A stretch of DNA of 64,000 bases from Flavobacteriaceae bacterium (GTDB lineage Bacteria > Bacteroidota > Bacteroidia > Flavobacteriales > Flavobacteriaceae). This document shows positions 9,185 to 17,010 of this stretch, piece by piece; position 1 is the first letter of the stretch; each line of letters starts with the position of its first letter. Where the stretch lies: NCBI GenBank assembly GCA_947371275.1, contig CANBOV010000001.1:18182-82181 (forward strand). The letters run 5' to 3'. Below the pieces are notes generated by a model. The model was not told the DNA's origin, did not search any database, and saw only the letters and a list, made by a program, of their open reading frames with translations. A program made the translations under genes and the position numbers.

Positions 9185-10477
9185 TTAAATTAATTGTGGG
9201 CTTTTTACAGTTACAAAAGCCGCTTTTAAATCCGCTTTTAAATCATCGATGTTTTCTAAACCAACAGACAGACGAATCAAATCTTTGGTAACACCTGTTG
9301 CTTCTTGTTCAGCATCAGATAACTGTTGATGTGTAGTGCTGGCTGGATGAATAATAAGTGACTTAGTATCTCCGATATTTGCTAATAATGAAAATAGTTT
9401 GGTAGTATCAGCTACTTTTTTAGCAGCTTCAAATCCTCCTTTTAATCCAAATGTTACTATTCCACTTTTACCTTCTGGCAAATATTCGTCGGCTAATACT
9501 TTGTATTTAGAGGTGGCCAAACCAGGATAATTTACCCATGCCACTTCTTCTTGTGTTTGCAACCATTGGGCTAAAGCCAATGCATTTTCGCTGTGTTTTT
9601 TGATTCTAATTTCCAAAGTTTCTAATCCTTGAATGGTTTGAAAAGCGTTAAACGGACTTAATGCTGCTCCGAAATCGCGTAAGCCTTCAATTCTTACTTT
9701 GGCAATAAATGAGGCAGCTCCTAGAACTTCGTAGTATTTTAATCCGTGATAACCTGCTGAGGGTTCTGTAAATTCAGGGAATTTTCCATTGCTCCAATCG
9801 AAGTTTCCAGCATCAATGATTACACCTCCTAATGAAGTTCCGTTTCCCGTGATATATTTAGTTAACGAATGAATGACAACGTCGGCACCATATTGAATTG
9901 GGTTTAGCAAAAAGGGTGTAGCGACGGTATTGTCAACAATAAAAGGCACTTTGAAAGCTTTGGCTTCTCTTGAAATCGCTTTCAAATCGAGCACATCTAA
10001 TTTTGGATTTCCTAAACTTTCTACGAAGAACGCTCTTGTGTTTTCTTTTGCCCCTTTTGTAAAGTTTTCGGGATTTGCTGGGTCAACGAAAGTTGTTGTT
10101 ATGCCTAATCTTGGCAAAGTAACTTTAAGCAAATTGTAGGTTCCTCCATATAAACTGTTCGATGCTACGATATGATCTCCAGCTTTTAGCAAAACCAAAA
10201 GTGTGGTAGCAATGGCTGAAGTACCTGAAGCGGTTACGACTGCTCCAATACCGCCTTCAAGGGCGGCTAAGCGTTGTTCCAAAATATCATTCGTTGGATT
10301 GTTCAGTCGTGTGTATATAAATCCAGCTTCGGCTAAACTAAAAAGATTGGCAGCATGGTCAGAATTATTAAACACATAGGATGTAGTTTGGTAAATTGGT
10401 ACCGCTCTGGTTCCTGCATTTTTAGTAACGTCGTGTCCCGCATGTAGTGCTTTAGTGGCAAATTTTTGTGTGCTCAT
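9185..10477 (-). CDS. metY: O-acetylhomocysteine (thiol)-lyase / O-acetylhomoserine sulfhydrylase
   Basis: This 430-residue PLP enzyme of the Cys/Met metabolism family makes homocysteine from O-acetylhomoserine and sulfide. The length and the N-terminus (TKALHAGHDVTKNAGTRAVP) match the MetY branch rather than the shorter MetB/MetC enzymes. The PLP lysine lies in SLTKYITGNGTSLGG near residue 210, with VVTASGTSAIATT as the cofactor-phosphate region. It is the first gene of the metY-metX-hom operon. Upstream are two serial leader-peptide attenuators, so its transcription is probably controlled by the supply of charged Met and Cys tRNA. Confidence 0.95.
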   Translation of the reverse strand: MSTQKFATKALHAGHDVTKNAGTRAVPIYQTTSYVFNNSDHAANLFSLAEAGFIYTRLNNPTNDILEQRLAALEGGIGAVVTASGTSAIATTLLVLLKAGDHIVASNSLYGGTYNLLKVTLPRLGITTTFVDPANPENFTKGAKENTRAFFVESLGNPKLDVLDLKAISREAKAFKVPFIVDNTVATPFLLNPIQYGADVVIHSLTKYITGNGTSLGGVIIDAGNFDWSNGKFPEFTEPSAGYHGLKYYEVLGAASFIAKVRIEGLRDFGAALSPFNAFQTIQGLETLEIRIKKHSENALALAQWLQTQEEVAWVNYPGLATSKYKVLADEYLPEGKSGIVTFGLKGGFEAAKKVADTTKLFSLLANIGDTKSLIIHPASTTHQQLSDAEQEATGVTKDLIRLSVGLENIDDLKADLKAAFVTVKSPQLI

Positions 10478-10510
10478 GATTTTAAGATTTAAGTTATTAG
10501 TATTACGATT

Positions 10511-10556
10511 TTTTAAAATAAAAAAGTCCCTTTGGATGGTTTACCAAAGGGACTTT
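10511..10556 (-). terminator. Attenuator terminator 2 (proximal) of the metY operon
   Basis: On the minus strand a 13-bp perfect stem (10556-10544 with 10535-10523, core AAAGTCCCTTTGG) with an 8-nt loop is followed by TTTTTATTTT. It lies between leader peptide 2 and metY, about 35 nt before the metY start, so it must be read through for metY expression. Confidence 0.9.
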
Positions 10557-10578
10557 CAAGGTGTAGAGTAATCTACGT

Positions 10579-10674
10579 TTAAGGCTTCCACATTTGGCAA
10601 TAAGGTATAACGATGCAACAACACATCATGTGCATCATTTGGATCATCATCATATTATTTGCTGTTGTGTTCAT
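10579..10674 (-). CDS. Met/Cys-rich leader peptide 2 of the metY operon
   Basis: This 31-codon open frame (ATG at 10674, TAA at 10581-10579) has 9 Met and 4 Cys codons. After MNTTANN come MMM (8-10), MM (13-14), MM (16-17), CCC (18-20), then Cys26 and Met28. Such runs are the hallmark of ribosome-stalling leader peptides. The stretch TTGCCAAA (10600-10593), near the end of the frame, can pair over 8 bp (one G-U) with TTTGGTAA of the following terminator arm and loop (10548-10541). A ribosome stalled at the Met/Cys runs would leave it free (antitermination), while one at the stop codon 11 nt downstream would mask it. Translation itself is inferred. Confidence 0.85.
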   Translation of the reverse strand: MNTTANNMMMIQMMHMMCCCIVIPYCQMWKP

Positions 10675-10705
10675 TTTTTTTCTAAAATTATGTTGAAATT
10701 ATTTC

Positions 10706-10738
10706 TAATAAAAAAACCTCTGCCAATGGCAGAGGTTT
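10706..10738 (-). terminator. Attenuator terminator 1 (distal) of the metY operon
   Basis: On the minus strand an 11-bp perfect stem (10738-10728 with 10724-10714, core AAACCTCTGCC) with a 3-nt loop runs into TTTTTTTATTAG. It lies 26 nt after leader peptide 1 and upstream of leader peptide 2. Confidence 0.9.
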
Positions 10739-10763
10739 CATTGTATATTTTAAATATTTAAAA

Positions 10764-10832
10764 TTATGCAATAGTGTACTCTGCGGAATTTTCCGGCATC
10801 ATGCAACACATATGGCAATTTGTGAATTTCAT
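10764..10832 (-). CDS. Cys/Met-rich leader peptide 1 of the metY operon
   Basis: This 22-codon open frame (ATG at 10832, TAA at 10766-10764) begins MKFTNCHMCCMMP: within codons 6-12 there are three Cys and three Met codons. The following codons GCA GAG (10784-10779) are perfectly complementary over 6 nt to CTCTGC in the 5' arm of the next terminator (10734-10729), giving a candidate antiterminator 12 nt before the leader stop codon. This is the classical layout of amino-acid attenuation. Peptide synthesis and stalling are inferred. It is too short for standard gene calling. Confidence 0.82.
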   Translation of the reverse strand: MKFTNCHMCCMMPENSAEYTIA

Positions 10833-10880
10833 CTCTTTCTTATTTTATGAGACAAACTTCTGAACTATTTTTTAAATGAC

Positions 10881-10888
10881 CAAACATA
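10881..10888 (-). promoter_or_regulatory. Candidate -7 element for the metY leader transcript
   Basis: On the minus strand TATGTTTG matches TAnnTTTG about 50 nt upstream of leader peptide 1. A convincing -33 TTG is not visible, so this is a weak call. No equally good element was seen between the two leader modules, which favours one transcript through both attenuators. Confidence 0.35.
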
Positions 10889-10990
10889 ATTTGAAAATTT
10901 AACATTTGAAATTTATTTATATATATTTAAATACTACGTATTTATAATTTTCATTAAATCATAAAAAAAATAAAAAAAACTAAATAGTAT

Positions 10991-11020
10991 TTTGTATTCT
11001 AATTAGTCTTTATACCTTTG
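10991..11020 (+). promoter_or_regulatory. Promoter of metK
   Basis: TTTG (10991-10994), an 18-bp spacer and TACCTTTG (11013-11020) match the Bacteroidota consensus. Transcription would begin near 11026, just before the SAM-II-like element, leaving a leader of about 125 nt before the metK ATG. Confidence 0.7.
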
Positions 11021-11031
11021 CACACGAAAAT

Positions 11032-11082
11032 GGGAGGAAAAATTTGAACTGATTGCAACCTCGGTAAAAAATGCTAAAGCAG
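11032..11082 (+). ncRNA. SAM-II-like (SAM-II/SAM-V superfamily) riboswitch of metK
   Basis: The 5' leader contains the SAM-II landmarks in order: a short P1 (GAGG 11034-11037 with CCTC 11059-11062), ATTTGAACTGATTGCAACC in the loop, the A-rich linker GGTAAAAAA and TGCTAAAGCAG at the 3' end. The pseudoknot helix is supported by CTG (11049-11051) with CAG (11080-11082), where the known metX aptamer has CC and GG, as I recall it. It sits just after the promoter of the SAM synthetase gene. The class is assigned by eye; a covariance-model search would decide it. Confidence 0.55.
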
Positions 11083-11119
11083 AAACTCTCCTTTAGCATT
11101 CCCTGCAATCTTTTTTTTT
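11051..11119 (+). terminator. Intrinsic terminator in the metK leader overlapping the SAM-II-like element
   Basis: AATGCTAAAG (11070-11079) and CTTTAGCATT (11091-11100) form a perfect 10-bp stem. Outside it GATTGCA (11051-11057) and TGCAATC (11104-11110) form a further 7-bp stem, followed directly by nine T residues (11111-11119). The arms reuse the conserved aptamer segments GATTGCA and GCTAAAG, so aptamer and terminator look mutually exclusive. Confidence 0.75.
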
Positions 11120-11151
11120 CGAATACAATAATATTAAACTAAATTATAGTT

Positions 11152-12402
11152 ATGGCTTATTTATTTACGTCGGAGTCAGTGAGTGAAGGACATCCAGACA
11201 AGGTGGCAGACCAAATTAGTGATGCATTAATCGACAACTTTTTGGCGTTTGATGCCGAGTCAAAAGTAGCTTGTGAAACTTTGGTTACGACTGGCCAGGT
11301 AATATTGGCAGGGGAAGTTAAATCAAGTACTTATCTTGATGTACAACAAATTGCAAGAGAAGTTATTCGTAAAATCGGATATACTAAAAGTGAATATATG
11401 TTTGAAGCCGATTCTTGTGGCGTTTTATCTGCTATTCACGAACAATCTGCCGATATTAATCAAGGAGTTGACAGAGCAAGTAAAGAAGATCAAGGAGCTG
11501 GGGACCAAGGTATGATGTTCGGATATGCTACTAATGAAACTGAAAACTATATGCCATTGGCATTAGATTTATCTCATGCTTTGTTAATTGAATTAGCCAA
11601 TTTAAGAAGAGAAAATAGTGAAATTAAATACCTTCGCCCTGATGCAAAATCACAAGTTACTTTAGAATATTCTGATGATAACAAACCGGTAAGAATCGAT
11701 GCAATTGTAATTTCAACTCAACATGATGATTTTGCAGATGAAGCTACCATGCTTGCCAAAATTAAAAGTGATTTGATTTCTATATTAATTCCAAGAATTA
11801 AGGCCAAATATCCTCAATATGCTCATTTCTTTAACGATAATATAACCTACCACATTAATCCAACAGGTAAATTTGTAATAGGTGGACCTCATGGAGATAC
11901 AGGATTAACTGGACGAAAAATAATTGTAGACACCTATGGTGGAAAAGGAGCTCATGGTGGTGGCGCTTTCTCTGGTAAAGACCCTTCTAAAGTAGACCGT
12001 TCTGCTGCTTATGCAACTCGCCATATTGCTAAAAACCTAGTCGCTGCAGGTTTGTGCGACGAAATATTAGTGCAAGTTTCCTATGCTATTGGGGTTGCAA
12101 AACCAACATCTATTAACGTAAATACTTATGGTACTGCTAAGGTAAATTTGACCGATGGAGAAATCAGTAAAGTTGTGGAAGGTATTTTTGATATGCGCCC
12201 CTACTTTATTGAGCAACGCCTAAAATTAAGAAATCCTATTTATAGTGAAACAGCTGCATATGGACACATGGGACGTAAACCAGAAACGGTCACAAAAACG
12301 TTCCAGCTACCAAATGGCGCTCCAAAAACAGTAACAGTAGAATTATTTACCTGGGAAAAACTAGACTTTGTAGATAAAGTTAAAGCTGCTTTCGGATTAT
12401 AA
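11152..12402 (+). CDS. metK: S-adenosylmethionine synthetase
   Basis: This 416-residue enzyme makes SAM from methionine and ATP. The signatures are complete: [20 protein letters not shown] at the N-terminus, [12 protein letters not shown] near residue 120, and the phosphate loop [19 protein letters not shown] near residue 265. The length is normal for the Bacteroidota form, slightly longer than the E. coli enzyme. The gene is transcribed alone, divergently from the metY operon, behind the leader with the SAM-II-like element, and ends at a bidirectional terminator. Confidence 0.98.
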   Translation: MAYLFTSESVSEGHPDKVADQISDALIDNFLAFDAESKVACETLVTTGQVILAGEVKSSTYLDVQQIAREVIRKIGYTKSEYMFEADSCGVLSAIHEQSADINQGVDRASKEDQGAGDQGMMFGYATNETENYMPLALDLSHALLIELANLRRENSEIKYLRPDAKSQVTLEYSDDNKPVRIDAIVISTQHDDFADEATMLAKIKSDLISILIPRIKAKYPQYAHFFNDNITYHINPTGKFVIGGPHGDTGLTGRKIIVDTYGGKGAHGGGAFSGKDPSKVDRSAAYATRHIAKNLVAAGLCDEILVQVSYAIGVAKPTSINVNTYGTAKVNLTDGEISKVVEGIFDMRPYFIEQRLKLRNPIYSETAAYGHMGRKPETVTKTFQLPNGAPKTVTVELFTWEKLDFVDKVKAAFGL

Positions 12403-12426
12403 AAAATTCCTAAACCAACCAAATAT

Positions 12427-12459
12427 AAAAAAGCCCCAAATTGATTTTTGGGGCTTTTT
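12427..12459. terminator. Bidirectional terminator between metK and the receptor gene
   Basis: AAAAAAGCCCCAAA and TTTGGGGCTTTTT form a stem flanked by A and T tracts on either strand. It can end both metK (plus) and the convergent receptor gene (minus). Confidence 0.9.
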
Positions 12460-12463
12460 GTAT

Positions 12464-15163
12464 TTATAAGTTATACTTCAGACTGAATAGAACATACCGT
12501 GGTTGAACAAAATATTTAGAATTTGAAATAGTATATTGATTAAAACTATTATCATTAAGAGATTTTGTGTTTAATAAATTAGTTGCTGAAATTTTAAATT
12601 CCCATTTACTGTCTTTCTTTTGATAGACTAAGCTAGACGAAAGAAAATCATATTCATTGTCTGTTGTCTTATTATTATTATAATAATGGTAAAACTCATA
12701 CTCCGTAACCCACGCAAAACTTTTGAGAAAGTAATAATCTAAGGTGACAAATGGCTTATCGGTGGTGTACTTAATATGATTGTATTCATTTAAGGTATAC
12801 GTATAACCAACTTCTAAATTTGGCATGTTCCTAAAACTTGTAGAGGCTTTGATGGTGTAGTTTTGAGTAAAACTTTCAGTATCCTTAAACTGCCCCTGCA
12901 CGTTATTATAAAATTTCGACCAATTTATACTAGCACTTAGTGAGGCTTTATAGTACTTTAGAAAAGAACGGCCATAGCTCCCCATAGAAGAGAAGGTTTC
13001 ATCGGCAAAATTAGAATTATAAACTGTTGATATTTGGTTAGCATCTACAAAATTTACTATCGATTTTACAGCATTTATGGTTCTTGTATAAGTAGCATTA
13101 GCAAAAATATTTTCAAAATTGAACATATTATATTTAAAATAACGCAAAGAATGTACTTGTGATGTAGCATTTTCCAAATTACGATTTCCTTTAAACAAAT
13201 TGCTATAGTTTGACAATACATATCCCTCCGCTAATCGATTGATATCGGTAAAATCATTGCTTAAAGAAAAATTATACGTTAACGTTTCTGCTTTCTTAAT
13301 TTGATACACTGCATAAAAATCCGGAAGTACCTTAGCAAAATTGGCTTTAGCACCAGATCCCAATTGTTGATTATTCATCGTGTATTGATGTAAACTCACT
13401 CCAGGATTAAAAGTGAATTTTCCACTCAATATTTTATAATGCAAACCCATAAAAACATCATTAAAAATGTATCTTACCTCATTATTGACGGTTGGATCAT
13501 TTAAATCATTCTGAGCACTATTATCTAATATTTGGAAAATGTGGGAATTAAAATTTTGATTCGAATACGTATCGCCCAACGTTATATTGATATTACTTTT
13601 GGGTGTCACCATATAATAATAATCAAACTTGCTGTCTAATTTATTGGTTTTAACAAAACGGTTTTGATTAAGAATGGTTCTACTAGTTTGAGTTTGGGGG
13701 TTATATCCAAGTACATTAACAAAAGGCTTCGTTTGAATATTAGCATTATAAAAAGGGTCTTCATCCTGATATAGGTGCTGTACCTCAAAAGCAATAACAT
13801 TTTTATCGTTTAGCGTATAATACAAACCTAAACTTTGATTGAATGTGGTAGGTCGTTGTTTCTTGCTCGTGAAAATAGTTTCATTGTTTGTGCCTTCTTC
13901 AAACAGGAATCGCCTGTCTAAACTACTGAACTCATCCTGCTTAGAAAGCCTTCCTAACAAGTCATAATCAAATTGAAAATTACTATTAGGCTTATAACTA
14001 GAACTCAATTTAAATAAGCCAAAGTTACTCTTCTGACGAGCCTCTTCATTACTATTGGTTTGGCTATTGTCTAAAATTCTAGTAGTTTGTGATTCCGTCT
14101 CAAGCGAGGTCTTTGATCCCGAAAATATTCCGAAACCACTCAATGTCCAAGTTTTTGAGGGATTAAATGAAAAATTTGCTGCTCCAAATTTGGTGTCGAT
14201 ATCTTTGGCTCTGTTGTTTCTGAGCATTGAAATCCCTAAATCATTAGAAGAAACATTAAAACTACTGCCGCCTTTAGCCATTAATTTTTTGAAGCCACCA
14301 GTCATTTTAAAATAATCCTGAATGGTCAAAGGCAGTTCGCCGATATTGTTGAAATTAGTGATGACATTGATGCTGTATTTCGGACTGTAATAAAACACTT
14401 TGGGGTTGACGATGTAGCGATCCATTTTTTTATCACTACCACCCCCGCCTGCAGTAATATCGCCAAACCAAAAATTCTTTTTACCATCTTTTAGTTTAAT
14501 ATTCATTGCAACATTATCCTGATTGTTCTCTACGCCTTTTAGGATCGAGTTTTCATTATAATTTCTTAGAACTTGAACTTTATCAATAGCGTCTGCTGGG
14601 ATATTTTTAACTCCTAATTTAGTGTCGCCATCAAAAAAATCTTTACCTTCTACCATTAATTTAGATACTTTTTTACCTTCTACCTCAACTTCTCCATCAG
14701 CATTCACTTCAACACCAGGAAGTTTCTTCAGCACGTCTTCAAGCTTTTTTTCTGTTCCAGTCTTAAAAGAATCTGCGTTGTAAACAATTGTATCTCCTTT
14801 AATAGAAACTGGCATTTCACGTACAATTTCTACTCCCTCAAGTTCAATACCGCCACTTTCCATTGTAATGTTTTGCGTTATATTATCGGATTGCGTAGTA
14901 ATAGTAATTTCCTTATTTTTCATCCCTAAATAACTTAACTTAACAGTATAGCTACTATTAGGTTTTAGGTTCAATATAAACTTACCTTTATCATTGGTAA
15001 TGGCATAAGAATCCATGGCTTTAGTGCCTTGATTCATAGCCATGATATTAGCCATTTCTAATGGTTCTTTGTCTGTATTTTGAATAATCCCATCAAATCG
15101 AATATTCTGTGAAAAAGAAATAATACTGAAGAACAATAAGAAGAATTGGAAAATTCGCTTCAT
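12464..15163 (-). CDS. TonB-dependent-receptor-like outer-membrane beta-barrel protein
   Basis: This 899-residue protein has a signal peptide (MKRIFQFFLLFFSIISFSQ), then a carboxypeptidase-regulatory-like beta-sandwich (about 20-100), then a plug-like domain (LEDVLKKLPGVEVNADGEV and IDKVQVLRNYNENSILKGV, about 140-230), then a long barrel rich in aromatic alternation. It belongs to the 'outer membrane beta-barrel family' of SusC-like proteins; the substrate is unknown. The ATG at 15163 is preferred over 15184 because the signal peptide begins there. It follows the GLPGLI gene by 21 bp and is surely co-transcribed. Confidence 0.85.
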   Translation of the reverse strand: MKRIFQFFLLFFSIISFSQNIRFDGIIQNTDKEPLEMANIMAMNQGTKAMDSYAITNDKGKFILNLKPNSSYTVKLSYLGMKNKEITITTQSDNITQNITMESGGIELEGVEIVREMPVSIKGDTIVYNADSFKTGTEKKLEDVLKKLPGVEVNADGEVEVEGKKVSKLMVEGKDFFDGDTKLGVKNIPADAIDKVQVLRNYNENSILKGVENNQDNVAMNIKLKDGKKNFWFGDITAGGGGSDKKMDRYIVNPKVFYYSPKYSINVITNFNNIGELPLTIQDYFKMTGGFKKLMAKGGSSFNVSSNDLGISMLRNNRAKDIDTKFGAANFSFNPSKTWTLSGFGIFSGSKTSLETESQTTRILDNSQTNSNEEARQKSNFGLFKLSSSYKPNSNFQFDYDLLGRLSKQDEFSSLDRRFLFEEGTNNETIFTSKKQRPTTFNQSLGLYYTLNDKNVIAFEVQHLYQDEDPFYNANIQTKPFVNVLGYNPQTQTSRTILNQNRFVKTNKLDSKFDYYYMVTPKSNINITLGDTYSNQNFNSHIFQILDNSAQNDLNDPTVNNEVRYIFNDVFMGLHYKILSGKFTFNPGVSLHQYTMNNQQLGSGAKANFAKVLPDFYAVYQIKKAETLTYNFSLSNDFTDINRLAEGYVLSNYSNLFKGNRNLENATSQVHSLRYFKYNMFNFENIFANATYTRTINAVKSIVNFVDANQISTVYNSNFADETFSSMGSYGRSFLKYYKASLSASINWSKFYNNVQGQFKDTESFTQNYTIKASTSFRNMPNLEVGYTYTLNEYNHIKYTTDKPFVTLDYYFLKSFAWVTEYEFYHYYNNNKTTDNEYDFLSSSLVYQKKDSKWEFKISATNLLNTKSLNDNSFNQYTISNSKYFVQPRYVLFSLKYNL

Positions 15164-15184
15164 TTGTATAGAGTGCCGTAGCAT

Positions 15185-16096
15185 TTAGTTACCCATTCTC
15201 ATTTGCATTCTGTTCCCTCCTTGCCCTGGTCCATCATACATTTGACGCATTTCTTCCATTTTCTTTACTACCGTTTCGTCATATTTTTTTTGAGATACAA
15301 CATCCCCATTGCTTGAAGCTTTAATGGCTACTTTATCTTTTGGATTAAGTACTACTTTTGAACATAGTATTATAGTTTTACCATCATTTACTTCTAAAAT
15401 TAAACCCGGTAATCCCCAATAATTATCTGGTCCTTGATTCACCGCGATTTCGGGAGTATACCAAGCGGTTACTGTAATTTCCTTTGGAATTTCAAAATCA
15501 TCTATAAAATTGGTTTTTTTATTTTTATCATCTGCTTTAGAATCATCCTTTTTTTCCTCTTTATCTCTTTTTGGTCTATAATTTTTAAAATCAGTTTGAC
15601 TAACCGGACGCACAGCAGTTGCCTTAAAACAAGTATAACCACCGATAACTTTTGTCTCAGATTCCATTTTCCAATTTAATTTCGGTAATGAATCTTTTAC
15701 CAAAAACTCTTTGCCCATAAACTCCTTATCTACTATATATGACTTGTCTTTAACATTTTTGTAAAATGTACCGCCTCCACCTGAAATTGAATTAAACATC
15801 ATTCGCATTCCACCTCGTCCTTCATTTCCCCCAGGAGCATCAAGTTTTTCTTCTTCCTTATATATTGAAGCCGATTTATCAAAATTTAGAATAAATGTCT
15901 TTTCAAACATTTTTTTCATTCTCTCTTCAATCATTTTCTGCATTTCTGGCGTCATATCTTTATTTCCTTCAAAGCGAGATTTGAAATCAGCTGTGCTCGT
16001 TTTTGATTCATAAACAGCAATTCCTTGAAAATCTTTTTGGGCAAAAGTGCAATAAGACGTTAATGCAATTAACAAGGTATAAGTAAGTTTTCTCAT
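15185..16096 (-). CDS. GLPGLI family secreted protein
   Basis: This 303-residue protein starts with a signal peptide (MRKLTYTLLIALTSYCTFAQ) and contains the family motif as YWGLPGLILEVNDG near residue 235. The ATG at 16096 is chosen over the frame start at 16120 because the signal peptide starts there. Two parts are rich in methionine: the segment DMTPEMQKMIEERMKKMF near residue 50 and the C-terminal MQMRMGN. GLPGLI proteins usually sit next to carboxypeptidase-regulatory-like outer-membrane receptors, as here, but their function is not established. The Met clusters could bind a soft metal; that is a guess. Confidence 0.88.
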   Translation of the reverse strand: MRKLTYTLLIALTSYCTFAQKDFQGIAVYESKTSTADFKSRFEGNKDMTPEMQKMIEERMKKMFEKTFILNFDKSASIYKEEEKLDAPGGNEGRGGMRMMFNSISGGGGTFYKNVKDKSYIVDKEFMGKEFLVKDSLPKLNWKMESETKVIGGYTCFKATAVRPVSQTDFKNYRPKRDKEEKKDDSKADDKNKKTNFIDDFEIPKEITVTAWYTPEIAVNQGPDNYWGLPGLILEVNDGKTIILCSKVVLNPKDKVAIKASSNGDVVSQKKYDETVVKKMEEMRQMYDGPGQGGNRMQMRMGN

Positions 16097-16218
16097 TATT
16101 TTTCTAATTTTAAAGAACAAAGATGACGAATTGAATTAAATTATGTTACAATTTTTTGTTAAAATAGCAGTAGTAGATCTCTTGAAATTAAAACACTTTA
16201 CAGTAAATTAGCACTATC

Positions 16219-17010
16219 ATGAAAAAAGTATTTTATTTTACTCTATTATTTGTTATTTCTTCAGGATTCTGTCAAAAACCCAAACTTAAAACAACGGTTA
16301 TAGACACTAAAGAACTTGAAAATAAAATCTATTCAGGTTTTGATGGCTTAGGAAATAATTATTATATCAAGGAAAATGTTTTTATAAAACAAGATGCCAA
16401 GCAAAAATGGGAATATAAAAATGTTGCCCTAGGGAAAATAACTTCTGTTGATTTTATTAACCCATTACAAATTGTTCTTTTTTACGAAAACTTCAATACA
16501 GTAATAACTCTTGATAGCCAAATGAATGAAATTCAAAAATTAAATCTTTTTGACATTGACAATTCCATATTTGCTTCAAAAATTGGAATGTCCTCACAAA
16601 ATCAGTTTTGGATTTATAATGCTTTAACTCAACAAGTCATGTTGTTCAACTATGCAAACAATACCTTCAAAAATATTGGAAATCCTATTCATGAAAGTAT
16701 AAAATATACCCAATCTGATTTTAATGATTTTTATTGGATTGATGAAAACAATAATTGGTATTCAACTGATATTTTTGGCAAAGTAACTTTGTTGGCTAAC
16801 ATTCCACCTTGGGAAAAAATTCAAATTATTGATTCTGACCGGCTCTTGTTTTCACATGATAGTATTCTTTACTGCCTGAACAACAAAACAAAAGTCATCT
16901 ACGAAATAGAAATTGTTGAGAAATCGTTTCAGAATTTTTATTACAAAGACCAAATTTTAGCTATTTTTACCAACCAACAAATTAAGAATCTTAAATTAAA
17001 ATTACCATAA
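16219..17010 (+). CDS. Secreted protein of unknown function, coupled to the deoxynucleoside kinase
   Basis: This 263-residue protein has a signal peptide (MKKVFYFTLLFVISSGFCQ) and a body of repeated short beta strands with aromatic residues (NQFWIYNALTQQVMLFNY, DFYWIDENNNWYSTD, DSILYCLNN), suggesting a propeller-like fold. No catalytic motif is recognised. The stop overlaps the next ATG (TAATG), so translation is coupled to a cytosolic kinase; the reason is unclear, as this product should be exported. Pairs of this kind occur in Flavobacteriaceae as far as I recall, but no function can be assigned. Confidence 0.8.
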   Translation: MKKVFYFTLLFVISSGFCQKPKLKTTVIDTKELENKIYSGFDGLGNNYYIKENVFIKQDAKQKWEYKNVALGKITSVDFINPLQIVLFYENFNTVITLDSQMNEIQKLNLFDIDNSIFASKIGMSSQNQFWIYNALTQQVMLFNYANNTFKNIGNPIHESIKYTQSDFNDFYWIDENNNWYSTDIFGKVTLLANIPPWEKIQIIDSDRLLFSHDSILYCLNNKTKVIYEIEIVEKSFQNFYYKDQILAIFTNQQIKNLKLKLP

